Part shown: in pieces, positions 25,101-36,282 of the stretch
Layout of the letters: every line of letters begins with the position of its first letter
Numbering within the stretch: position 1 is the first letter of the stretch
Assembly (NCBI GenBank): GCA_030770545.1
Contig: CM061109.1
Coordinates: forward strand, 12,446,001 to 12,510,000
Length of the DNA stretch: 64,000 nt
Direction: 5' to 3'
DNA from: Macropodus opercularis
Lineage: Eukaryota; Chordata; Actinopteri; Anabantiformes; Osphronemidae
Program-made: the position numbers and the translations under genes
The notes under the pieces: model-generated
Told to the model about the DNA's origin: nothing
Database searches by the model: none
The model's input: the letters and a program-made list of their open reading frames with translations, nothing else

Positions 25101-27544
25101 TCATTTTCTGCAGAGCAATGAATAATTCATTGTTCGGTACACAACGCTGAATGATGAGGGAAATCAACTTGATCTGGTCACCCACTGGAGGAGAGGCAGC
25201 GGAGACTTTCAGTGTAAATGTTGCTCTGTTTAACAGATTATCCACAGCCTCACATGCATTTATCCTGTATCCTAACAGTATGCAGAGGATTCGACCAGTG
25301 AGGAAATGGTTTCCTTAGAAGATCAACTCACAAGAGGGACAGTGTCAAATGTCTATTTACTGCCTCATGGAGTTGGATGGAGAGATTGACATTAATCAAT
25401 ACTGTATGGAACCTACTCTGGCTTAGTTTAGCATTAGAACTGAAAACGGGGAGAAAAATTGCTTTAACATTTAATTGAACTCGTGCTGGTTATTGCTCTC
25501 AAACATTTCCAAACATGTCAAACTATTCTTCACTGTGATGTTTGGGGCTGGACCAGCGTCGGACTGAATTCTGTTGCCGTGCGGAGGATTTCCACCTCCC
25601 TCATTAGTGACACTGACAGCTTGACTAATTCCAGCTGCAAAACATTAGCAGCCGCTACCTGACCCTAATCTTTTATATTGGCAAATAATTAAAACCACGC
25701 CAACAGTATTCCGTGTAGCTAATCCACTTTCGCTCTTGGAGTCCAGGAAGCTGTCTTCAGCGGTGAAAACGGCACCTTCCAAACCGAGCAGGAGCTTTCC
25801 CGTTAGCAGGCTCGTTAAACTCTGCATCAGGAGACGGGCCTCCCACAACAGCCCCAGTGAAAGCGTCTGCAATTACGAGATACATCAGAAAGCAACGCCT
25901 CACAAAATGTATTGAGATCACTCATGTAATCATTATTAAAATGTTGTATTTACTCCCAGGTTCTGGCAAAAAAAAATATGTCTTGGTTATGCGTTAACAT
26001 AATAAATCGTGCAGCATTTGCAAGCAAATAGTGGAATAAGTGCAGAACCTTTTCATGTCAGTCAGTGTTAACTTTCCCAACGATAACATCTTTCTTCCTA
26101 CGTTTCAGTAGGTGGTGCTTCGTAAACAGGGACTCGCTCAAACCTCACATTATTTGTCAAGCAGGGTGAAGCTGCTGTTCTTTTATTGTAACCTTGATGA
26201 CTTTCCTCCCTCTGTTTGATTCACAGCTAGTGAAAACGCGTGAACAGCCAGAGGTGTGTTCGGTTTTGCAGAAAATCTTCGTGTCATCTGCTTAGCACCT
26301 GTGAGGAGAGATACGCCGTTTTAGCTGTGGGTTTATGTAATCGTAAGCTGTTATTGAGTCAGCTCATCGATGGAATTACATAATCTCGCTGAAGTAAATT
26401 TACAGTGTGTTCCTGCCCCCGTCCCACAAAGGTGCAGGTTGAGGACGTCAACCTGGGCAGATTGTGTTTGCTGCTGTTGTCATCACCGTCGGTATCACGT
26501 TATGCTTGTTGTTGTTGTTGTTTTTGCTTGCTTGGATCATTGCCCTCATTTTTCCTCTGTTGCAGGTCCAGTGATGAAGCTGCAGAGAACTCCTCGCCGG
26601 CGGGGCCAGCAGCCCAAGCTGCTCAACAGCCCTGAAGACAGCCTGTACTACAACCAGCTAAATGTGAGTTCAAAGTGCCGATAAAGGCCTTTGTCTGACT
26701 TTGGTTCCACATGATAATACAATTAAACCTACCTGTGCCAGACCCTGGAGCCCCACCCCCACGCTTCTCTGCCTCTTGTCTTGAACATGTGCTTATGCTC
26801 TTTATCTGTTGCTTTCATGTCAGGATGTCTGCCTTCACGGTGAATAATTGATGTGGTTTATCAAAGCTGAGCAAGATGCATGCTTCATCAGACTCACTTG
26901 AGCCCTTTGATCAGAAAAAAATTATGCTGTGACTTCTGATATTATCAGCATCTGCTCGCATTCAACACAAAATCACTTTGAATTAAAAATTAATGACTCT
27001 CTGCTCATCTTTTGACTGTGAGCTCTTGGCCCTTTCCTCAGAGAACTCTGGATTACCAGGGGAGCAAGAGGAAGCCGAGAAAACTTGGGTAAATAACTGC
27101 TTTCCTACTTACAGCAACTCTAAACAGAGCAGGCCCTTTGTGAAATAGGAGAATCCAGAAATGGAGTTGTTTTCTTACAATGTAAATGGAGAGCCAAAAA
27201 TAACAGGCTTTTTATGAGCAGTAGCTCTGCGTCATTAGAGAGGAGGTTACATATTACGGCTTTGTCAGCATGCTAATATTAATTGTAGATGGTCTGACTT
27301 GTATTTGTAGTATAAATTACATCCTGCCTCAGATCAGATGATGTTAGGACAGTTTGCCTCAATGCTGCATCTGCAAATATTGTTTTTGTCTTACGTGTCT
27401 ATTTTATGCTTGTGTAAAAACTTCTCACCTCACAGTCAAATCAAAGTGCTGGATGGAGAAGACGAGTACTACAAATTACTGTCGACTGTGGAGTCGGTCC
27501 CTGAGGAGGAGTTTGCGACCGCCCCCCCCTCCTGCCCTTTCTAG
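117..27544 (+). CDS. myo3b: Myosin IIIB, 3' part of the gene (16 exons, 5' incomplete)
   Basis: Class III unconventional myosin: a kinase-motor protein that walks on actin in stereocilia, calycal processes and photoreceptors and carries espin-type cargo. Exons: 117-256, 1162-1315, 1468-1556, 2023-2152, 9834-9913, 11606-11683, 12363-12568, 14249-14360, 14437-14599, 15038-15118, 16403-16499, 17801-17855, 18743-18866, 26566-26663, 27042-27088, 27436-27544 (stop TAG 27542-27544). Reading phase fits at every junction, giving about 587 residues. Seen in order: switch II/relay region (DIFGFENF), the MEYQ and DEESRFPQATDQT blocks, actin-binding segment (VRCIKPNDDR), converter, IQ-type neck, basic tail and a terminal RKPRKLG/IKVLDGEDEYYK block. 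The kinase domain and first half of the motor lie upstream of the window. Choice of MYO3B over MYO3A rests on linkage to sp5-gad1-gorasp2 and on the tail ending soon after the DGEDEYYK block. The tail exons at 17801 and 18743 are the least certain. Confidence 0.93.
2174..3975. repeat. 27-bp minisatellite, about 66.7 tandem copies, in myo3b intron 4
   Basis: The array begins 21 bp after the splice donor at 2153. The unit is exactly 27 bp (core GAGAAACCCACTGTGGC followed by TACTGTGTAT). There are 66 full units plus a 20-bp partial unit, 1802 bp in all. Copies are nearly identical and differ at two places: the end triplet is GTG, GCG or ATA, and four units (starting 2687, 3740, 3767, 3929) begin CTAG rather than TGAG. 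Because 27 is a multiple of three, long open frames run through it on both strands; these are artefacts of periodicity. It belongs to an intron and shows no sign of being coding. Confidence 0.98.
5901..5983. repeat. Imperfect two-copy tandem duplication, period 51 bp
   Basis: The segment starting GTACGGGTCTGTGCG at 5901 recurs at 5952 as GTACGGGTCAGTGTG. Both copies continue into a GTGTGCAGCCAC stretch; the second copy is partial and diverged. Confidence 0.7.
8766..8820. repeat. (GT)n microsatellite, about 27 repeats
   Basis: Uninterrupted GT dinucleotides in myo3b intron 4. The valine/cysteine-rich open frames crossing it are repeat artefacts. Confidence 0.97.
9834..14360 (+). CDS. myo3b: myo3b motor exons 5-8 of this window (loop 2, actin-binding, converter)
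   Basis: Exon 9834-9913 encodes the GNLATSRARIT segment, equivalent to loop 2. Exon 11606-11683 encodes VDTMEMMRHPEETTNMRRQ to ASYFR. Exon 12363-12568 encodes FSLMDLLSKMVVGQPHFVRC and IKPNDDR through IRRQGFSHRI, the actin-interface and SH-helix region of the motor. Exon 14249-14360 encodes YYYLAFRAHQTPEATKEN to LGRTK, the converter. The last exon ends AAG followed by GC, a non-canonical donor. All junction phases agree. Confidence 0.92.
14361..14436 (+). other. 76-bp GC-AG intron at the motor/neck junction of myo3b
   Basis: The codon AAG at 14358-14360 must be followed by VFLKYYHVEQ, which begins at 14437 after TCTCGCAG. The bases at the 5' splice position are GC (AAG then GCAAAGA), so this is a GC-AG intron. 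Retention would add ten codons and then a TGA at 14388-14390, ending the protein before the IQ neck. Confidence 0.8.
14437..17855 (+). CDS. myo3b: myo3b neck and proximal tail exons with three IQ-like motifs
   Basis: Exon 14437-14599 contains VFLKYYHVEQLNLLLREV and a first IQ-like segment (VVMQAYTKGWLDARRY). The second IQ motif (VVIQSAWRGHVARQY) spans its junction with 15038-15118, an 81-bp exon of phase 1-1, that is, a modular IQ exon. A third (AAVRIQSVYRGHRVRR) continues into 16403-16499. IQ motifs bind calmodulin-type light chains. Exon 17801-17855 (FNSPKSKESHIDHTHTGN) is short, fits the phases (2 to 0) and has good splice sites, but its sequence is not clearly recognisable. A CA-repeat tract lies within its coding part. 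Confidence 0.82.
15592..15698. other. Adjacent C-rich and G-rich tracts in a myo3b intron
   Basis: A run of cytosine blocks (15592-15628) is followed within about 25 bp by a run of guanine blocks (15650-15698). The tracts are roughly complementary, so the DNA could form an imperfect hairpin, or paired i-motif and G-quadruplex structures. No coding content was recognised. Confidence 0.6.
18743..18866 (+). CDS. myo3b: Predicted basic tail exon of myo3b
   Basis: After CTCCTTTCAAG, an open 124-bp segment ends at a consensus donor (CAAG followed by GTAAGC). It starts in phase 0 and ends in phase 1, exactly what the flanking exons at 17801 and 26566 require. It encodes about 41 residues rich in Arg, Asp and Lys (VGPDSRDRRVKDVRRDKGRA and onwards). 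I recognise no domain. This part of the class III myosin tail is poorly conserved, so support is phase and splice sites only. Confidence 0.6.
19104..19137. repeat. (GT)n followed by an 18-19 base G run
   Basis: GT dinucleotides at 19104-19120 pass directly into an uninterrupted G homopolymer ending at 19137. Such runs can form G-quadruplexes and are prone to length error in sequencing. Confidence 0.9.
19310..19560. promoter_or_regulatory. Candidate intronic regulatory element with paired GGATTA sites
   Basis: A GC-richer island inside an AT-rich intron. GGATTA (TAATCC on the other strand, the core bound by Otx/Crx-type homeodomains) occurs at 19503-19508 and again at 19551-19556. A 67-codon minus-strand open frame (19310-19513) overlaps it, rich in Pro, Asn and Gly, with no recognised domain. 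Either conserved non-coding DNA or chance; no alignment was possible here. Confidence 0.25.
22598..22634. repeat. Perfect inverted repeat, 15-bp arms, 7-bp spacer
   Basis: TTTATAAATCATATG at 22598-22612 is followed, after TTGCTGA, by its exact reverse complement at 22620-22634. It could extrude as a hairpin. No flanking target-site duplication or transposase was recognised. Confidence 0.9.
26566..27544 (+). CDS. myo3b: myo3b C-terminal tail exons (espin-binding tail homology region)
   Basis: Exon 26566-26663 encodes PVMKLQRTPRRRGQQPK, then LLNSPEDSLYYNQLN. Exon 27042-27088 encodes RTLDYQGSKRKPRKLG. Exon 27436-27544 encodes QIKVLDGEDEYYKLLSTVES and ends PPSCPF then TAG. The block from SPEDSLYYNQLN to DGEDEYYK is strongly conserved in vertebrate class III myosins, in the tail homology region known to bind espin-1 family cargo. 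No further tail actin-binding motif follows, as expected for MYO3B rather than MYO3A. Confidence 0.9.
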
Positions 27545-27976
27545 TGGGCCCCTCGTCAGTCAGAGCTGAGCCTTACAACCATGTCAACCGGTAAGACAGA
27601 CGCACCAGACATGTAGACAGACACTCCAAAGAACAACCTCGCTGTTGGATGTGCTGTGTTACTGTATGTGGGGCAACTGGGAGCAGTGAAGTATACGCGA
27701 CCTGCACAGGTGATGTCCTCAAGACAGAAAGTTCCTAGAGGACAAGTCATATGTGACTTAAAAACACATTTATAATTTCCTGGGTTTTAAAATGACAACT
27801 ACCTTAAAGTTTTACATCAACACTTGAAAATCGTCTTGGCATTTTCTCTTAGTCCTGGTCTTGATTTGCGTCTGTTGATTTACAGTTTTGATACATATTT
27901 CCCATAGTCTTGCATGAAAGAAAAAGTTATTATTCGACTTAAAAAACATTTGTGTGATCAGTACAGATGTCGTATA

Positions 27977-27982
27977 AATAAA
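27977..27982 (+). terminator. Candidate myo3b polyadenylation signal
   Basis: AATAAA lies 433 bp after the myo3b stop codon and would give a short 3' UTR (27545 to about 28000). Other AT-rich sites are nearby, so the choice is uncertain. Confidence 0.4.
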
Positions 27983-30900
27983 TAATCTAACAATACACTT
28001 AAATCATGTGGTGCAGTGAGAGGAGTGGTCTCATTATGAAAAAGCATCTTGCAAAGTCACTTAAAGACTTTATTGCTGAGCATTTATTCATAGTTTTTAT
28101 GTTTTAATATCAAAGGTTTAAGCTCAATGTAAAGTACACAGGCGTTAATGATTATTATCATACAGCAGTTAATTGAAACGTTAAAACTACTGACAGTTAT
28201 CTGAGAAAATATTAGTCATAAGTTGTCTTGTTTAGTCTAATCTGGAGTCAAAAAGCATAATATTCCATTTGATGTGCTATAAGAGGGAAATCCAGAGGAT
28301 CATCACTAATCATAAAACTGTTTATTAGTTTCTTTAAACGTATTATTTGACCCATTGTTTCAGAACTGCTGCACATTTATAATAACTGGCCTTGTCTTGT
28401 CGGCAGTGAGAACGCAGTGGTGTTATCCTGACTTGGAAACATCTACATCTAACATTATGTCTATTGTCTAAGACGGATACAGAGACAAATCCTTCTGAAA
28501 CCCCAAACTCTCCCGACGAGTTCTCCCACAGTGAGCTCCCTGTAGTTAGAGGGGCTTTGTACTGTCTGAGTGCAGGAATCACCACACATAGCCTCACAGA
28601 CGCAGAGCCAGACCTCACTTTGAAATTTACCCTAAATACAGGAATTTTCTTTTAAGATGTGAAGTGTCGGAAATGCAGGGTTGGCGAGTTGATTTGTAGA
28701 GCTTTTTTTTTTCTTTTCAATTTGCATATCATTTACTGCATCTCCTTTTGTTGACACCCGAGGGCCTTAGAGGAGATTTTGATCTTAATAGGAAGAGTAG
28801 GGTGGTATGACTGAGGATCTCACCCTCCTTATGCTCAGTGGGGAAAACATTAGAGCTCTGCCTAGATAGCGAGACCGCTTCACTTAAGTTCAGATTCACG
28901 CAAATCCCAGTAGGTTTCAAAAGGACCAAAGTGTCCATCACATCCCACAGCGGAGGTCAAACACCAAAGACTCATCAGCTCATCGCTCGTCATCATTCTC
29001 TTAAAAAATTAAGAAAACTAAAACAATCTCTACAACCAGTAATGTTAAAAGTATTCAGTATTTCAGTCAAATCTGAATACTTACACAACTTACCAGTAAA
29101 CATGTGGTATTTACCTTCATGGACTTCAAGAAGAGAAAGTATAAATGATATTATGGGCATTTCCATAACCTATAAAGCAACTATGCTAGGAACCGTATCT
29201 GTAATCCATTTTTAAAGACGTTTCCCTCCATATAGTGATGTGTACCATTCACATGGAAATATTAAACTAACACGTATGCTGGAACATGTTACCATTACCG
29301 TCAAGCACTACCTCCATATGTCTGAGAAAAGATGCAACTAACCTGATTTGGTAAGATTGGAAAACAACCACGTTAATGTCAATTTTGTGCAGACTGCTAT
29401 TCCTAGAAAAAGACAAAGTGCAAATCGTCAGTATCCGCGATCATGTTTAACGCCACTAAAATTCAAACAGTAATACCCCAGACCACTGGCAGTGTTCTAA
29501 TGCGGTGTCACAGTCGGTTCAGAAGCGTTTCACCTCCGGTCGTAGCCACAGATCCTGCAATAATTAAAATCCTCATTGTGCATTACTCCCTTGCTGGGAT
29601 AGTTGGTTCCTCTGAAGAGCAGTCTGAAATAGGTCACCCCAGCACCCTGTAGTGCATCTTAAAAGTACACTGAATCAATTAAGTGTGATCATGCTCCCTT
29701 GATTATTTTGGCCCTGTTTTACCATGGAGAGGAATTTCAAATAGGCTCGCTAGTTTGAATAACAAGGTTGGACTGTGGTGACAAATGGTGCCAGAGTGGG
29801 TGTTTCTTCCCCTGTTTTTCTCTGCCAAATTAACTCCCTGGCTGATTGCCTGCGTTAGCATATGAGAGGAGGTGAGCGGAGGTGTGTACATAATTGTCTT
29901 GGTTAGCTGATTATGTGTTGCAAAAGGCAAATGTTATGAAATACTGTCGCTCACTGGCATGAAAGCTGTTCTGGCCTAATGAACTGATGCTTCTGCGGTT
30001 GCTTGGACTCCCGGCGGTCGTGCGGGTCTGCAGGCAGGCCGCCGAGGGACCGATGCTGCGTCACGTCTGCGTTTCAGACTTGACACCTGTGCTTTTTTTT
30101 AATACGTCTTCATAAATTCAGCTCCGTCTTGTTTTTCCTCATTAAATCTGACAACATCTGGCGTGCGAGAGAGGGCTCCTTTAATGTGGCCAACGTTACT
30201 GCTGGTGTTATTCTTGCCATTTTAACTATTTGCCTCGTGCGCTACACTTTCATTAGAGCTACAGCCAAGGCAGCTCCAAACACTGTTTTCTAAAGTTTTA
30301 AACCACCTTTAGGGAAATCGCTCAAGCTGCAGCCTTAACAAATGATGAAAAGCTTTTATTTTCTAAAGAAGCATACTTACCTTTTCACCTAATAGTGATG
30401 TCTCACTTCAAAGAGAGAGCGCGATTAGGCCAACATTGTCCTGTTTCTATATCCTCTGAGTTCAAAGGGAAAGTTTGAATACCTGTATTTAATGTGCAGC
30501 CTTTTCAAATACTGGTTTAATGCAGTTTACTTGCTTTTGATATCCAGATGTCATATATCAAAGTATATTATGATGGAATGCCACCATTTTTGCATAAGTA
30601 AATGAACAACACCAAATTTTGTTCAATCACAGTTTTTGTTCCTACAAACTCTGCAAACAGATGACGAACAGGCACCGAAAGCAACTACAGTCTCTGCGTT
30701 GTGATACTTTTCGCTGGTCAGTTATTGCCGCAAAGGAAAGTGACGCGCAGTACGTGAGTGTCAACCAGATGTCGTGCCGGTTGTGTGTGAAGGGCTCTGA
30801 GCAGCAGGAGCATTCCCTGCGACCGCTGTAATAAAGAAGCTGGCTGGGCCGGGCTGAGACGGAGTAAGAGGCAGAGAGAAAGACGGAGATAAAAGAGTCT

Positions 30901-33900
30901 GTTGAGTACGTACATCAAAGCTCTCTTAATGACAAGGGATACCATTAGGCTAACAGTGGCTTTTGTTTCAGCTTCCTCACACCTGCAGTTTGTTGAGGGT
31001 GCTCTGTGCACCGGTCTGTTGTTGAGCATTTGCATGAATATAAAACGCTTGCATGAGGAGATGAGGGTTTGTTCCTGGCTGCTAATCTTTCAGCTGACCT
31101 AGATGTTTTGGTCAAATTACAACTTCCTTTTCATTTGCAAAAGGGGGCATGTTACCATTCAGCGTCCTCCCACTGTGAAAAGCTAGAAAAGGTTTACATA
31201 GAACAATACGAGTGTATGGGAAAGGTTTCCTGTATGCCGTGAAGTTTACTGACTTTAAAGTTGTCCTGGTGCCTCCAGCGCTGGAATGGGATTTAACAAA
31301 TCAGAGCGTGAAATTGTGATTAGCCTCTCTCAGTCTGTAGACGGAGTGGGGCACTAGCAGACTTGGCATGGCCAAAGGTGTAACCTGTTTTGTTGTGCCC
31401 CGGCACTGCATTCCCAGATGGTGCGACCAGCTGCCATTGAATAAACGCTGGATGAGTAACAGTGTGAGAATTACAACGGCCTTGTTTCAGTTCGGGAGGC
31501 ATAACACAACATGTATCACCTGGTGTATGACCACACAGGTTGAGGTCAGAGTGAAGTAGTCTCAGGTGAGACGAACGTTTTCAAACAAACAAACTTCTGG
31601 ACATATTTAAAAATCTGGAGGTGGAACTACAAGAGAAGTCGAAAAGTCTGTGAGATTCATCTTCAGGGGACCACGAATGTCTGTAGTTGGCAAAACATTC
31701 CACCCAAAGCATGTCTGCATCAATACAGTACCAGGGGATCACCAAAGCCACTCTGAGACATCATGAGGGAAACTCAAAGTCTGGAAACTGGAAATATTTA
31801 TTCATGGGCTACTATGATGGACCCACTGACGAGCACAAGGATGGTTCAGACCCACAGCACGAGTAGTTGCAATATTTACACAGTAAGATGTCACCAGTGT
31901 TAGTGAGTATGTTTTTGTTTTAAGATTTGTGGCTGATTCATTTTTGTTTTAAGTAAATCTAAACGGCAAACGTCATTTCTAGAATATGTTTGTCCGTAAA
32001 TTTAACGGGACATTGCGTGTTTTTTAGCTATGTGCAATCCAGTACAGTGTTTGTTCTTTTACTTGTGACAGAGCTCAGCGCCTCTACTTTATGCTGATGC
32101 AAACATTCATAGATTGAGAACCTGAGAACATTTCAAATTTTCCACATTAACTTAATGAATAACAGCAGCTGAGTATCTTTTACTGCCTTGCTCAAGTGCA
32201 CTGGAGCAATAACAACTGAGTAGTATTGACTAAAATGAGAGTGACTTTCTTTCTCCCAAAACAAGGTGACAACACTTGAGTTTACACACTATTTGCTCTG
32301 ACATATTTCTTAAACTAAATAATGTATTTTCCCGGTGGAGCACTGCAGGCGTAACCCTGTACATCAGGGAGATTTCCCCTCTTTAGGGCTGGATTAATGC
32401 ATTCAGGGTGGGCTGATAGGAGGTAAAATGACCTGTCCCGCCTTGCGTGACCCCAGGCCAGCCCTGCACATTGCCAAGGCTTTGCTCTTTGCTCTTGAGT
32501 ATGCAGAGTTCCCCAGCTTCCTAGACTCGGAAGAGAGAGGGAGAGAAAAAAGACTTGTATCGCATTGCAGGGAAAATTAGTGAGACCAAAGTTGGAGTTT
32601 CTGTGTGTTGGGGGCTGCGAACAATGGCAGCTTTCTGTCAGACAGCAACTTCAAAGGTCTGCTGAGTGACTGCTCTGAGTTATACTTTGTTGTAGATCAC
32701 TGAGGAAATTCACAGATGTTTTCTCATACGAGACACCATTATAGCGGCTCAAGTACCCGGTAGCCTCGAGCGCCTCTCCCTCTCTCCCACACACTCAAAC
32801 TCACTCTCACTCTCACACATGCAGCCCCCTGCCCTCCCCCTCTCCCATCTCCAGTCTCTGATATCTCTTGTATAAGACAGATGTGGAACCTGTTTTCTCT
32901 CCAACTGTCCAGAGAATATGGAAAGTTGAAGGGTTCGTGTTGTGGCATTGCCCCTCGACTCTGTCAAATCCACCGACTTCACTTCACTCAAAAAGTCCAA
33001 ATCTTAGGCTGCTCCATTCTCCCACATCCACTTAAGGCCCAAATAAGATGCACAGCTTTCAAATTAAGCGATGTTTAAAATGACACTGATAATGTAGGCT
33101 GTAATTTTGTATGACTTGCAAAATGATGTGATTGCAGTTTGTCTGTTTCTTCTGCAGAAAGCCTTCTTCGCCTTTAAACCGGACCAAAACAAACTGCATC
33201 TTTACACGCTTGATGTCTATTGTAAGTTTTTATTTATTTTAAGTAAATCACGGTTTTATATGAGTCAAATAAATGCATTTCAACTACTACATTGTGCTTA
33301 TCAGTGTATCCTTTCTTGAGTTCACCGATGATTAATGTTGTTTTTCCACATACTGGGTAATATAAAAACATGCACCGCATTGGCAGTATGGTGAATGTCA
33401 TGGGCCGAGTTTCTCTTTAATATAGGTTGTTTGAATAATTACAGTATGAAAATAATTAGCCTTGATTAAAAAATAGAAGTGTCACACTAAGAAGTGTCAG
33501 TTTGTGTTAGTTTTTTCAAAAACAGCTGTGCGAGTGTAGTTTCCTGCAACCACTGAAGCTCTTCGTTTGAAATATTCTGCTAATACTGAGCCTACAGGCA
33601 GAGCTGGACTGCAGTGTGGGTTCCTCCAAGACAATTTTCCCATCAATTGCTACATACATTTCTTTTAGCCAAGCCACTCTGAGGTGACTTTGTTCAACTT
33701 GCTCCAAACTGTTAAGGTTTGGAGTAAATTGCCTCAGGGGCAGAACATTGTCATGAATTTCTTACAAACTATATCAAAGTCCTGCCCAGTCAAATCCATC
33801 CCTCCGCCGGTTTCCCATTGAGATGCATTAAAATGTGAGAACTTGCATGAGCTGAACCAAGTATCTCAAAAGAAGATGTCAATAATTTGGTAATGCTGAT

Positions 33901-35844
33901 GGGCCTCCAAATCCATCCAGTTGTCATACATGGCTGATATTTGCCTTGCAAGGCATGACAGCTCACATGTAAAGCTGATTTATGTGAAAATCCACTTTAA
34001 AGCAGAGTTAATTCTTTTTCTTTTTTTTTACATTTTATGCCCATAAATCATTGCGGCTCTACAGAAAGAGAAATTATTGCTGTTTAGGGTGAATTCTCTT
34101 TTTACTTAACAGTTGTCAGGATTGACACAAGACAGCTGATTAGTATGTTTGACATTTAGCTGACATCTAAACCTGAAATCAAAAACTGACAGCAAAGCTT
34201 TACAGTATTCAGTATGGCATCCGCGGTGGTCGATGACTCAGTAACAGCTGGTTTACAGAGTTTACAGCCTTACACTCACTTTTCACCTGTTCCCCTCATT
34301 ATAAAAGCCAAACTATGGTGTTATCACTACAGTACATAAATATGGGTCAAACACAGTAGAAGTAAATATTACAGATATATTAATAAGTTATAAGTGACTT
34401 AGCCTGCTGCATGTAACAAAAATCCATTTTATTGATGAGTTATACATTTTAATAATGAGTTGTGGAAATAGAAGATGGGAGTGTGATACAGCAGGGGCGT
34501 AAAATAAACAACAGCTGAAGAGAAAGTTATGTGACATGACTCGTTCTAATTAATCTTCATAGCATTAAAGGGAATCGTTATTACCACAGAGATGTTCTGT
34601 GTTAAAACACAGTACTAATGTGTATTCATGTAGCTAAAAGGCATCTACGACCTCTGTATAATGTTTCCTAACATGCTGCTGCAGAAGGACTCTCATCATG
34701 TAAGCGAAGAAATATTGTGGCTCGGAATTTAACTTCAAGGCAGTGGCCCCGCTTTTTTCTGCATATTTCTATAAACTACCCTCCTTAAGCTCGACAACCA
34801 TCAGCTGCCACAACTCGGTATAAACAAGGTTAATCTCCATTGGTTTTAATCAGTCAACAGTACGACTACACCGCTCCTGTAGCCAGTTGTGTAGTTGAAC
34901 ATTGCTCCTGCAGCCCAGCAGGACTCCCCCTTTCCCTCATGACTGTGTGTAAAGCCGTGGGAGAGGACTGGGAACATTAATCCCTTCAAAGGAACAGATC
35001 TAATTCAAAATCTGCCGCTCCAAACTAGTTGAGAGGACAGTGATTGTTTCTGCAGGGAAGCCAGATAAAGATCAGAGAGTCGATATAGAAAACTACAACT
35101 TCCATTCCAGCTGCTCTCCCACAGAATTTGGATATTATCATTTGTAAACTGCATAGTTTTGCCTTTATTAAATGTTTTGAAAGACAAGAAACAATATGAT
35201 ATCTGTCAGGTTAGAGGCGGTGTAAACGTCCTCTTACTGTAGAAATACCTTTTGTTTAATTTGCGTCCTGCAGAGCTTTTTCCTCATGTGAACTTCCTCT
35301 TTAGATGCATTTACATGACAAGTTTATTGAGACATCACCATTTCAAGAGCGGCTTTTCATCTGATTTACACCAGAGGTTTCCCTCGTGTGACATGTTCAA
35401 CAGCAGCCATTTGAATTAACTAGGATTTTATAAAGTTTGTCCGGGTGCACATTTTTATACACACAAAGAGGAAAAATCTAAATGAGGAAGGTTCTGATAA
35501 AACAGCTGATTGATATGAATGAAAGGGAAATAAGTGTTTTAATAATTCAGAGAGGGCATAATTAACTCTTTAATGCCGCGCTGTGGTTCAAAGACACAAC
35601 AAAGAAATCTGAATTCAAATTAGAAATGTAAAAGAGATGCTGATTCTTCACAGATGAGAACTTTGTGTTGAGTCACTTGATTTGGTCTCTTTCCTCCATC
35701 AAACAGTCAGGCGACGCTCTTGGAGATCTCCAGAGATAACAATGTCACATTGTCACATAGGGTTCTGCTACAAATCCTTAATTACAAAAAGAGGATCAGA
35801 TGACTACAGCATCCAATACTGGGGTCTCCAGGCGGCATGAGGGT
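27983..35844. other. Intergenic region between myo3b and sp5, no gene seen
   Basis: About 7.9 kb without a recognisable coding region. Open frames on either strand are short and lack domain features. A decayed dispersed fish repeat is at 31649-31765. Part of the proximal end is probably sp5 regulatory DNA. Confidence 0.7.
31649..31765. repeat. Decayed dispersed fish repeat fragment
   Basis: The strings GTGAGATTCATCTTCAGGGG, ACCACGAATGTCTGTA and CAGGGGATCACCAAAG resemble a repeat I remember as common in percomorph introns (a GATTCATCCTCTGGGGACC / GGGGATCACCAAAGTCA type). Recognition is from memory, without a library search; class unknown. Confidence 0.45.
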
Positions 35845-36282
35845 CTTTGATCAAGAAAATCCAATTATTTGTGTATATACATTTCCCACATAGTGATTAC
35901 TTCATTAATTGTCCCGCCTTTATCTCCTCCCTTCCCATCCCCCCTAATAATCAGCTCCTTTATCCAGACCAACAAACACACCATAGGAGCTTTGTGGATT
36001 CAAAGGATTTGCTTTCCCCTCTCAAAGAGCCGCTATTCTTTGATGATTGGGCAGCGGCAAACTTCAAAGTAATAAATCTTATTTCTGACTGGCTGGCGGC
36101 CCACCAAAGTCCTTATCAAATTCTAAGAAGTGATCCCTCACTCTTCAGATACACCAAGGATATCTCGGAGAGAGGAAGCACCGAGGAGCGAAGACCTGCT
36201 CGACAAGAACATTTTTATTTAGTGCGAATGCGCCTATTTGTCTAAATTAGCGCTTTTATTTGCATTTGTTTTCGCGTTTACC
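35845..36282 (+). promoter_or_regulatory. sp5: Probable sp5 promoter with a TCF/LEF-type site cluster
   Basis: Upstream of the sp5 start codon, TCF/LEF-like motifs recur: CTTTGATC at 35845-35852, TTCAAAGG at 35999-36006, CTCAAAGAG at 36021-36029, CTTTGATG at 36038-36045 and CTTCAAAG at 36062-36069. A CCCGCC GC-box core lies near 35913. Vertebrate sp5 genes are direct Wnt/beta-catenin targets with promoter TCF sites, and Sp5 binds GC boxes, so the pattern fits. No clear TATA box; the transcription start is unknown. Confidence 0.5.

Larger units (their letters stand above)
18867..26565 (+). other. Large myo3b intron 13, no gene seen
   Basis: A 7.7-kb intron between tail exons. Open frames on both strands are short and lack recognisable protein features. 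Sub-features listed separately are a GT/G-run, a possible regulatory element near 19310-19560, and an inverted repeat at 22598-22634. Confidence 0.75.
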
